Source: Bdellovibrionales bacterium
GTDB taxonomy: Bacteria; Bdellovibrionota; Bdellovibrionia; Bdellovibrionales; JAGQZY01
Direction: 5' to 3'
NCBI GenBank assembly: GCA_020435205.1
Contig: JAGQZY010000025.1
Coordinates: 1-33,191 of the forward strand
Length of the DNA stretch: 33,191 nt
The notes beneath the pieces were generated by a model, which was not told the DNA's origin, ran no database searches, and worked only from the letters and a program-made list of their open reading frames with translations. The position numbers and the translations under genes were made by a program. Positions 1-7,495 of this stretch are shown piece by piece. Positions within the stretch are counted from its first letter, which is position 1, and the number at the start of each line of letters is the position of its first letter.

Positions 1-1229
1 TCGCCATAGGTTGGGTGGGGGTCGGTATCGTCAGTGGCTTGCCTTTTTATCTGGAAGGCAGCATCCCGCGTCTGAGCTCAGCCATCTTTGAAGCTATTTC
101 AGGCCTGACAACAACGGGAGCCACAGTGATCGCCGATATTGAGGGTTTAACTCGAGCGACTCATTTGTGGCGCGTGATCTTGCACTGGATTGGCGGCATG
201 GGGATCGTTGTGCTTTTCGTGGCCATTTTCCCTCAGCTAGGGCTTGGTGGAAAACACCTTTTTCGCACCGAAGTGGCAGGCCCCATCAATGAGGGCCTCA
301 AGCCGCGAATCAAACAAACGGCTATTCGCCTATGGTGGGTGTACTTATTTTTTACTGCCACTTGCACAGGCCTTCTTTACCTGGTGGGGTTCCCACTATT
401 TGATGCCATTTGCCATGCTTTTTCAACACTATCGACGGGAGGGTTTTCCACGAAAGCCGCTAGCGTTGGAGCCTTTAAAAATGGAGCTGCGGAATGGATC
501 ATTATTGTTTTTATGTTTGCTGGGGGCATTAACTTTAGTCTCTACTATGGACTTTTCAGAGGAAAGTTTACCACCTTATTTAAAAACATAGAGGTCCGTG
601 TCTTTTTTGCGATTAATGTTGTGGTTAGCCTAGTCATTTTTCTCACAACTCTCAAAGGGGGAGTGGATTATATCGCTCATTTTCGAGGGGTTCTTTTTCA
701 AACACTGGCTGTCACAACCACCACCGGACTTATGACTGACGATTTTGATCTCTACCCTGTGGTTGGAAAGTATTTACTTTTTCTTTGTATGTTCATCGGC
801 GCTTGCGCAGGTTCGACGGCTGGCGGAATGAAAGTCTCACGGGTTATCATCGTATTTAAACGATGTCTGCAAGAACTCAGACTCACATTGCATCCGCAAG
901 AGGTTGTCAGCACAAAATTAGGAGATCAAACTATCAGTCGCGCCATTATGAGCAACGTATTTATTTTTGTATGTGCCTACGCGATGCTCTATCTCTTTGG
1001 AGTGCTCTGTATGTTTGCCCTTGGTATGGATTGGGTGGGTGCTGCTAGCAGTGTTGTGGCTTGTTTTTCTAGTGTCGGCCCAGGATTTGGCTCGGTGGGC
1101 CCCACACAAAATTACGAATTTATTCACCCTGTTGGAAAATTGATTCTTTGCTTTTATATGATTGCGGGACGACTTGAAATTTTCGTTCTCCTTTCCATAT
1201 TCACCCCATCTTTCTGGAGAAAAGGCTGA
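1..1229 (+). CDS. trkH: TrkH-family potassium uptake channel subunit (5' truncated by window edge)
   Basis: Inner-membrane K+ translocating subunit of a Trk/Ktr-type uptake system. The reading frame is open to the left edge, so the N-terminus lies outside; about 408 residues are visible against roughly 480 for a full TrkH. The four pore-loop/selectivity-filter segments of the family are visible in order: SGLTTTGATV, FSTLSTGGFST, VTTTTGLMTDDFD and SSVGPGFGSVGP, each between hydrophobic helices, with an AGSTAGGMKVSR segment before the last repeat, which is also typical. No TrkA/RCK regulatory subunit is adjacent. Its TGA stop shares one base with the ATG of the next gene (TGATG at 1227-1231), so the two are translationally coupled. 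Family assignment is secure; ion specificity is inferred from the filter glycines. Confidence 0.93.
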   Translation, partial: AIGWVGVGIVSGLPFYLEGSIPRLSSAIFEAISGLTTTGATVIADIEGLTRATHLWRVILHWIGGMGIVVLFVAIFPQLGLGGKHLFRTEVAGPINEGLKPRIKQTAIRLWWVYLFFTATCTGLLYLVGFPLFDAICHAFSTLSTGGFSTKAASVGAFKNGAAEWIIIVFMFAGGINFSLYYGLFRGKFTTLFKNIEVRVFFAINVVVSLVIFLTTLKGGVDYIAHFRGVLFQTLAVTTTTGLMTDDFDLYPVVGKYLLFLCMFIGACAGSTAGGMKVSRVIIVFKRCLQELRLTLHPQEVVSTKLGDQTISRAIMSNVFIFVCAYAMLYLFGVLCMFALGMDWVGAASSVVACFSSVGPGFGSVGPTQNYEFIHPVGKLILCFYMIAGRLEIFVLLSIFTPSFWRKG

Positions 1230-4200
1230 TGCGAAAAGTGATCATACTGGCCATTTTATTCTCCATGAGTTTTGCCTTGCAAGCCTTTGGTTTTTACACC
1301 AACACTCAAGATAACGTTCTCCTTGCCATTGGCTTTGTGATTTTGTGCGCTTACACCCTTTCTGAAATCGGCAATAGTCTAAAGTTGCCTAGGGTGACGG
1401 GCTATATTTTAACTGGCCTGCTGCTTGGGCCTTTTGCACTTAATATTCTTTCTGGGAAGGTTGTTGATGAGATTAAAATGATCAACACTTTGGCTATTGG
1501 CTTGATAGCCATCACCGCCGGTCTGGAGCTCCATTTTAGCTCCCTTAAGAAAGTTTTTTTACCTATTCTGACAACAACGACACTTAAAATCATCACTTTG
1601 GCTCTGTCAGTTTCAGCCTGCTTTTATCTTATCGATCAGTTTTATATGAGCTTTAATTTGGCTGGGCCGATGGCCTTAGGCGCTACCGCCCTCATTTTCG
1701 CAGCCCTGTCTTTAGGGACCTCGCCCGCTATTTCCCTGGCGGTCATATCGGAAAGCAAGGCCAAAGGAAGGCTGAGCCAATTGGTACTCGGTTCGGCGAT
1801 CGTCAAAGACGTGGTCGTGGTTGTCTTTTTAGCTATTGTGCTTTCCTTTGCAAAATCCGTATTTTCCAACGAGGGGGGAGGGGAGGAATTCTCTCACTTA
1901 ATGGTTGAGCTCGGTTACTCTTTAGTGGCAGGAGCTATTCTTGGCTCTATTTTCATTTTTTACATTCGCTTCATTCAACAAGAAATGTTTCTATTTATTT
2001 CAGTGATGATTTTAGCCACAGCCGAGGTGAGTAAGGCTGTTCACTTAGAGCTTTTACTTGTCTTCATTGTTGCTGGAATATTCATTCGAAATTTCTCCAA
2101 AGCTGAGCACGTGCTCCACGAGGCTTTAGAAAGAGTTTCACTGCCTGTGTTCGTCGTCTTTTTTACTAATGTCGGAGCGGGCCTTAATTTGCAGGCCACC
2201 TGGCAATATTTACCTGTGGCACTTTCCCTTTTTGCAGCCAGAAGCCTTAGTTTTTTCATTTCTAGCAAAATGGCCTGTCGGTTTCATAGTGAAAAGCCCG
2301 TCATTGAGAAAAATGTTTGGCTAGGCTACCTACCTCAGGCAGGAGTCACTCTCGGCCTCATCGCCATTGCGGCTAAGGACTTACCAGAACAAGCTGATTT
2401 GATCACCAATCTTGGAATCGCTGTGGTCACTCTCAACCTTCTCATTGGTCCTATTACATTACGCTGGGCCCTAAAGAATGCCAAAGAAATTTCGGGTCTT
2501 TCCGAAGAGGAACGTGGCGAGACCCATTCCTTTGAAGAAACCCGACAAACATTTGAAACCGAAAAACCTAGCAAACCTATAGATCATTTCGCTGAGGACT
2601 TTATCGAGGATCTGTCTCACAAAATTGATGACCCCTGGCTGAAGGATCATTTTGCCTATATTGGTGAAGAGTTTTTTCAAATATTTAAAAAGCACCAACT
2701 CCTCCCACAAAAAAATATACTAAAAGGCTTCACTGATGATCTTTCTAATTTTGAAGGCATGAGTGAGAACGAAATTGTTGATGAGCTCGATGAACATTTT
2801 TCCAGGATGGGGGAGAAGGGGCGAGAGATTTATCACTCTATTCCTCTTTTTCAGGAAGCTATCGATAAAATTCAAATCGCTCACACCTTGCCCCTTCAAA
2901 AGCGGGCAATATGGCCACGTCGCAAAGATCCCTGGCTCGTGCTTATTGTTAAAGTTCTTAAGCTTCCAGTGATGGTCTTTATCAGGAAGCCAGAGAGAAC
3001 GATTCCTTTGAGAAAGGTCGCCAAGTACAACCTTGAGCCTTTTGCCGCCCAATTTTCTTTGCAAATGATTCATTCTTGGTTTCGACTCCTTGGTCGGCAC
3101 ATTGATACTTTTCAAACAGGCCTTGAGAATCATAGCCTCAATAGCGAAGAGATTTTCAAACAGATCTCTGAAGACAATGAACATTGGTTTCTGACAGCAA
3201 ATTCTGATTTTATCCTTGAATTTAAAAAAGTATGCAGAGACTGGATTGAACAACTCAATAATATTAACACGAGCTATTTATCTGAAAGTCGTGTTCGATA
3301 TAGCCACGTGGAGCCTGAGATTAAAGAAGCTTTTGATCAAGCCAAACGCTCATCCATGGAATGGGAAGAAAAATTTATCTTTTGTCGCAACCGATTAAAA
3401 GTGGTTGTGCGTACAGCCCTTTTAACCTCTGCCATGGAAACCATGCTTGAAGAAAAGTTCTTCACACCCATACAAGAAGCGCAAAAGAATGCTGACCAGC
3501 TAGTGCAGGACGTCTACCGCCATTTTGATGACATTGAGGCTCAATTGAAGGCGACTTCTGACCCTGACTTTGGCTTCTTTAAAAATTTGTACAGACAAAC
3601 TACGGACTTTACCCAATCCCATCTACAAGCGGAACTTAAATCTAAATACATTCGCGGAAGTTTTAGACTCCTCAACCGCGATATCACAATGAATTTAAAA
3701 AGAAGTCTTCCAAAAGAAGAGGGCAGCTTTCAAATCACCTCTGAGCTTACGCCACCCCATCAGGTGAAGAGCCCGACCGAAATCATGGTAAAAAAGATCA
3801 ATATTTATGAGCTTTTTGAGCAAAGCATTTTGATCAATTTTCTACCCATCATTGAGGAAAAGATTGAGGGCGTTTCTAACTATCTTGAGTCCCTACTTAT
3901 GGAGATGGAACAAGCTTTTTCTATTCTCCATTACGCCTTTGAGTCTCAGCTGACATTAGAGGAAAGCTACAACGCACAAGAGCTCACAGAAAGCATTCAC
4001 AATATTTTAGTAACTGAAAAGGAAAAGATTTCCGAACTCTATACAGGAATGGTTGAATACATCATGCAGGCTAAAAGCACTGCTGAAAAACTCAATGAGG
4101 AGTCCCAAAACGATGTGAAACAAGGAATTGAACGCTTTTCTGTAGTCGCCACTGCTAAAAACCAATTTCGCCAGCGACTGCAGCATATAGGCCATTCCAT

Positions 4201-5449
4201 CGTCGACAAAAAAGAGGCGTGGAAGACTCGAATTCGCCAGGCCTATCAAAAAGTAAAAAGTCTGACTCGAAATCAAAGAGAACGAGAGATAGATCGTTTA
4301 TTGCATCTAAAGATGCAGTCAAAGACTTTAGACACGACCACTATTCGTCAGTATATCGACGAAAGCTATTCCATGGAAAAAGACCTGGAGAACTTACCGC
4401 GAGTCTATTTTCGCTTGTTCACTTTAGATCCCATTCAAGACAAACGCTTTTTTATTGCCCATCTTTCTCGCTGGAAGCACTTTGAAAATTTTGCCAAAGA
4501 AAATGGATTTCGCGAAAGCCAAAAGTGGTTGGTGCTTGGCGACCGAGGAATTGGAAAGTCTTCTTTACTGAATATTGCTCAGATGGATATTCACTCAGAA
4601 AGATTGATTCGTATTGATGAGTCCCCCCATCGCAACCTCACTTTTACACTGTCAAAAATGCTAGGTTGTCGCAACACTCATATGGGGATCATTAATGCGC
4701 TGAAAAATCAATCCACAACGATTATTGTCGATAATGTGGATCAATGGTTGAGTAAATCAAAGCTCGCCAATTTTGTCGAATTTCTAGAGCTAGTCAAGCA
4801 GTCACCCAGTCAGTGCCACTGGCTACTTTCCATGACCAACACAAATTTTGACGGCTTTGATCGAGCTTTCAAAATGCGTTCTATTTTCAATAAAATCATT
4901 GATCTCAACACCACCCACCCTGAGGTTTGCAAAGAGGTGATTTTATCTCGCCATCGCCTTAGCGGATTAAAACTCGTCTACCCGAAAACTTTTGTCTCTG
5001 ACTGGGCTTTGAAGTTTGGCTTTGCTAGTGAAGATGAAATGTTTTTTAGAGTTCTCTTTGAGCGCTCAGGTGGACATTTACGTCACATGATTTATCTATG
5101 GCTCATGAGCATGAAAAAGACAGACGGCAAAACCATTGAGCTTTCCTTGCATAAAGGAATGGATCGTGGCTTACCAATGATTGGTGAGCTTTCCTTGTTA
5201 CAAAAATATATCTTATCGGAACTCTATTCCTATCATCGCGCCAACCTGTCCTTGCTCAGTCATGACTTAGGCGTTTCGCGCTCGGTGATGGATAATGAAG
5301 TTCAATACTTAGAACACGCAGGTCTTATCGTCAGTCGTGGTATCGATCGCTCATTAGTCGAAATTCCATTACATCTGGCCTATATGGTCGGGAAAGAACT
5401 TAAAAAGGAGGGGATTATTCGTGCCGAACCAAACCAGCCAAGACATTAA
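1229..5449 (+). CDS. CPA2-type cation/proton antiporter fused to a large helical region, P-loop ATPase and winged-helix domain
   Basis: A 1406-residue, apparently multi-domain protein. Residues about 1-420 form a polytopic Kef/NapA-like CPA2 exchanger: the segment LPRVTGYILTGLLLGP near residue 53 and the unwound-helix region with TSPAI and VKDVVVV (K193-D194) are typical. Residues about 430-1085 are soluble, charged, helix-rich and unrecognised. From about 1090 a P-loop NTPase follows: Walker A GDRGIGKSS at 1104-1112 and Walker B TTIIVDNVDQW at about 1163-1173, then a C-terminal winged-helix-like segment at about 1320-1395 (SLLSHDLGVSRSVMDNEVQYLEHAGLIV in part). That layout resembles STAND or Orc/Cdc6-type AAA+ proteins. 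Typical CPA2 proteins are 380-620 residues and end in RCK/KTN domains, so the fusion is unusual. No stop or frameshift separates the parts. Exchange activity is expected from the fold; regulation by the ATPase is inference. Confidence 0.85.
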   Translation: MRKVIILAILFSMSFALQAFGFYTNTQDNVLLAIGFVILCAYTLSEIGNSLKLPRVTGYILTGLLLGPFALNILSGKVVDEIKMINTLAIGLIAITAGLELHFSSLKKVFLPILTTTTLKIITLALSVSACFYLIDQFYMSFNLAGPMALGATALIFAALSLGTSPAISLAVISESKAKGRLSQLVLGSAIVKDVVVVVFLAIVLSFAKSVFSNEGGGEEFSHLMVELGYSLVAGAILGSIFIFYIRFIQQEMFLFISVMILATAEVSKAVHLELLLVFIVAGIFIRNFSKAEHVLHEALERVSLPVFVVFFTNVGAGLNLQATWQYLPVALSLFAARSLSFFISSKMACRFHSEKPVIEKNVWLGYLPQAGVTLGLIAIAAKDLPEQADLITNLGIAVVTLNLLIGPITLRWALKNAKEISGLSEEERGETHSFEETRQTFETEKPSKPIDHFAEDFIEDLSHKIDDPWLKDHFAYIGEEFFQIFKKHQLLPQKNILKGFTDDLSNFEGMSENEIVDELDEHFSRMGEKGREIYHSIPLFQEAIDKIQIAHTLPLQKRAIWPRRKDPWLVLIVKVLKLPVMVFIRKPERTIPLRKVAKYNLEPFAAQFSLQMIHSWFRLLGRHIDTFQTGLENHSLNSEEIFKQISEDNEHWFLTANSDFILEFKKVCRDWIEQLNNINTSYLSESRVRYSHVEPEIKEAFDQAKRSSMEWEEKFIFCRNRLKVVVRTALLTSAMETMLEEKFFTPIQEAQKNADQLVQDVYRHFDDIEAQLKATSDPDFGFFKNLYRQTTDFTQSHLQAELKSKYIRGSFRLLNRDITMNLKRSLPKEEGSFQITSELTPPHQVKSPTEIMVKKINIYELFEQSILINFLPIIEEKIEGVSNYLESLLMEMEQAFSILHYAFESQLTLEESYNAQELTESIHNILVTEKEKISELYTGMVEYIMQAKSTAEKLNEESQNDVKQGIERFSVVATAKNQFRQRLQHIGHSIVDKKEAWKTRIRQAYQKVKSLTRNQREREIDRLLHLKMQSKTLDTTTIRQYIDESYSMEKDLENLPRVYFRLFTLDPIQDKRFFIAHLSRWKHFENFAKENGFRESQKWLVLGDRGIGKSSLLNIAQMDIHSERLIRIDESPHRNLTFTLSKMLGCRNTHMGIINALKNQSTTIIVDNVDQWLSKSKLANFVEFLELVKQSPSQCHWLLSMTNTNFDGFDRAFKMRSIFNKIIDLNTTHPEVCKEVILSRHRLSGLKLVYPKTFVSDWALKFGFASEDEMFFRVLFERSGGHLRHMIYLWLMSMKKTDGKTIELSLHKGMDRGLPMIGELSLLQKYILSELYSYHRANLSLLSHDLGVSRSVMDNEVQYLEHAGLIVSRGIDRSLVEIPLHLAYMVGKELKKEGIIRAEPNQPRH

Positions 5450-6167
5450 TCCTTTTGCCCTGAACTTACCCGAGCTTTCACTTAAGGTGGCTTCTTTTTT
5501 AGAAATCGGCACCTTCATTCTCATAGCAAGCTTGGTCTACTTTCTTTTGCGTAAAGCACTTAAAATGGTCAAGAACGCGGGCCTCATTCAAGTGCGTGGC
5601 CCCATTTTTAAAACTTTAAATATAGCGACAATTGCTATTCCTAGTTTTATCTTTTTTTACGGCCTGACTCTCGTTTCTCGGGAATCCTTATTTGTCTCCC
5701 TATTGTTCTTTGTTATTTTTAGTATTGTCATAGGTTTCTCTTTAGTGGATCCCATCCGTGCTCTATTTGCAGCCTCTATCATTAGCCTAAGAGGGGATTT
5801 GCAAGTCGGTGACTATGTTCACCTTGGTATTATCGAAGGTCGGATTTTAAAAATTGGGGCCTTTAATATTGTGGTGCAGACCAAGAGTGGCAGCAAAACC
5901 TTTATTCCTACCCACCAATTTATGCAGCAGTCCTACGAAATTCACTCAAGCAAAGGGGGGCCATCAGTCACCATCAATATCTCTGATGACCATTTAAGCA
6001 AAAGTGAGGTGGAGTTGCTGGGACAGCTTTGTCCCTACCGCAGGCAAGGGTCGGACATTCGCCTCACTACCCAAGACGGGATTCACAAGATTCATCTTGA
6101 AGTGATCAATAGAGATGCGCGAAGCCACATCATTAAATACTTTGAAGTCCACGGACAAAAGTCCTAG
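5421..6167 (+). CDS. MscS-like small-conductance mechanosensitive channel protein
   Basis: A 248-residue protein with three N-terminal hydrophobic helices and a soluble C-terminus, close in size to E. coli MscS (286 residues). The third helix runs into a segment with the MscS beta-domain pattern: GDLQVGDYVHLGIIEGRI, then an IG...V.T..G..TFIPTHQF stretch matching the usual ...IPN(G) element. The C-terminal ~75 residues would be the alpha/beta vestibule. It starts at GTG 5421, nested 29 bases inside the preceding gene; an AAGGAGG Shine-Dalgarno at 5405-5411, 9 bases upstream, supports this start. It is the third gene of the trkH operon, so K+ uptake, cation/proton exchange and turgor release are encoded together. 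The pore helix is less glycine/alanine-rich than classical MscS, so conductance properties may differ. Confidence 0.8.
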   Translation: MPNQTSQDINPFALNLPELSLKVASFLEIGTFILIASLVYFLLRKALKMVKNAGLIQVRGPIFKTLNIATIAIPSFIFFYGLTLVSRESLFVSLLFFVIFSIVIGFSLVDPIRALFAASIISLRGDLQVGDYVHLGIIEGRILKIGAFNIVVQTKSGSKTFIPTHQFMQQSYEIHSSKGGPSVTINISDDHLSKSEVELLGQLCPYRRQGSDIRLTTQDGIHKIHLEVINRDARSHIIKYFEVHGQKS

Positions 6168-7330
6168 CGGATCGCTTCGATCCCGGTCGCCTGATAACCC
6201 ACCACCAAACGATGAATATCTTCGGTTCCTTCGTAGGTATTCACGGTTTCAAGATTCATCATGTGACGGATCACCGGGTACTCATCAATAATACCATTTC
6301 CGCCAAGCATATCGCGGGCGTCACGGGCAACATCAAGAGCCATGCGACAGTTGTTCATTTTTGCAAGCGACACTTGCCAGTGCTGCATCTCGCCCCTTTC
6401 TTTCAAGCGACCCAATTGCAAGACTAACAGTTGGCCTTTGGTGATCTCTTGCACCATCTTAACGAGCTTCGCTTGAGCCAATTGATAACCAGCAAGAGGC
6501 TTGGTAAAAATAATGCGCTCTTTCGAGTAATTTAAGGCCTCATGGTAGCAGGCATTCGCTGCACCAAGAACTCCCCAGGCAATCCCGTAGCGGGCCTGGG
6601 TGAGGCAGCCTAAGGGAGCCTTTAAACCTTTACCATTGGGGAGAATGCTATCCTCAGGCACTACACAATCTTGCAAATGAAGCTCTGAAGTTGTGCTCAC
6701 TCGAAGAGAAAACTTTCCTTTCATAAGAGAGGTGCTAAAGCCAGGGGTCCCCTTTTCAACGATAAAGCCGCGAACTTCCCCGTCAAGCTTAGCCCAGACC
6801 ACAGCAAGATCAGAGACGCAACCATTGGTAATCCACATTTTATTACCATTCAGTTTATAACCATCTTTGACTTTTTCCGCCGTGGTTAACATTCCCCCTG
6901 GATTGGAACCAGCGTCAGGCTCGGTCAGGCCAAAACAGCCAATCATTTCTCCTTTGGCCAATTTAGGGAGATATTTCTGTCGCTGTTCCTCAGAGCCGTA
7001 GGCAAAAATAGGATACATCACAAGTGCACCTTGCACCGAACAGAACGAGCGAATACCCGAATCGGCTCGCTCGAGTTCTTGCATGAGAAGACCATAGGAA
7101 ACATCGCCAAGCCCTGGGCAGTCGTAACCTTTGATTGTGGAGCCAAAAAGACCCAGCTCGGCAAAACGGGGAACCAGTTCCATTGGGAACTTTTCATCAC
7201 GATTGGCCTGTTGAAGTTTAGGGATAATCTCCTCAGTGGCAAAATTCCTCACTGTGTCACGCACCATGAGCTCTTCTTCGCTGAGCAAGCTATCAAAATC
7301 CATATAATTCAACGATTCGTAGGCAGCCAT
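6164..7330 (-). CDS. gcdH: Glutaryl-CoA dehydrogenase (acyl-CoA dehydrogenase family)
   Basis: FAD flavoenzyme that oxidatively decarboxylates glutaryl-CoA to crotonyl-CoA in lysine/tryptophan catabolism, passing electrons to ETF. The 388-residue product has the acyl-CoA dehydrogenase signatures: GCFGLTEPDAGSNPGGM in the N-terminal half, DMLGGNGI, and near the C-terminus VNTYEGTEDIHRLVVGYQATG, in which the glutamate of YEGT is the catalytic base and whose wording is that of the GCDH subfamily. The ATG at 7330 is chosen because AAAGGAG lies about 7 bases upstream; an in-frame upstream start at 7363 has no comparable site. It converges on the MscS-like gene with a 4-base overlap of stop codons and is divergent from the 2-oxoacid dehydrogenase across about 165 bases. 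GCDH rather than another short-chain acyl-CoA dehydrogenase is likely from the C-terminal motif, but no glutaryl-CoA pathway genes are adjacent. Confidence 0.88.
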   Translation of the reverse strand: MAAYESLNYMDFDSLLSEEELMVRDTVRNFATEEIIPKLQQANRDEKFPMELVPRFAELGLFGSTIKGYDCPGLGDVSYGLLMQELERADSGIRSFCSVQGALVMYPIFAYGSEEQRQKYLPKLAKGEMIGCFGLTEPDAGSNPGGMLTTAEKVKDGYKLNGNKMWITNGCVSDLAVVWAKLDGEVRGFIVEKGTPGFSTSLMKGKFSLRVSTTSELHLQDCVVPEDSILPNGKGLKAPLGCLTQARYGIAWGVLGAANACYHEALNYSKERIIFTKPLAGYQLAQAKLVKMVQEITKGQLLVLQLGRLKERGEMQHWQVSLAKMNNCRMALDVARDARDMLGGNGIIDEYPVIRHMMNLETVNTYEGTEDIHRLVVGYQATGIEAIR

Positions 7331-7495
7331 TTCTTTCTCCTTTGGGCACAGGGCAAAACCCAATCACTTCTCTATTGAGTTGGCTCCCATCATAAGCGAA
7401 AATGACGGGGTTGAATAGACGGGTTTTGCTTATGCAGCATATCATGCAGTCCCCCTGAGGGCCGTACCGAGACCCATTGAAAACTGAGGTTGACC

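Noticed and set aside
2720-3253. 177-codon open frame on the minus strand inside the exchanger-ATPase gene
   Set aside because: It is antisense to a well-supported coding region, has no recognisable domain and no clear ribosome-binding site.
6169-6183. Perfect hairpin GGATCG-CTT-CGATCC after the MscS-like stop as a terminator
   Set aside because: There is no T-run after it and it lies within the coding end of the dehydrogenase gene; it may be chance.
7331-7363. Longer N-terminus for glutaryl-CoA dehydrogenase
   Set aside because: The extension MGFALCPKEKE has no ribosome-binding site, whereas AAAGGAG correctly precedes the ATG at 7330.
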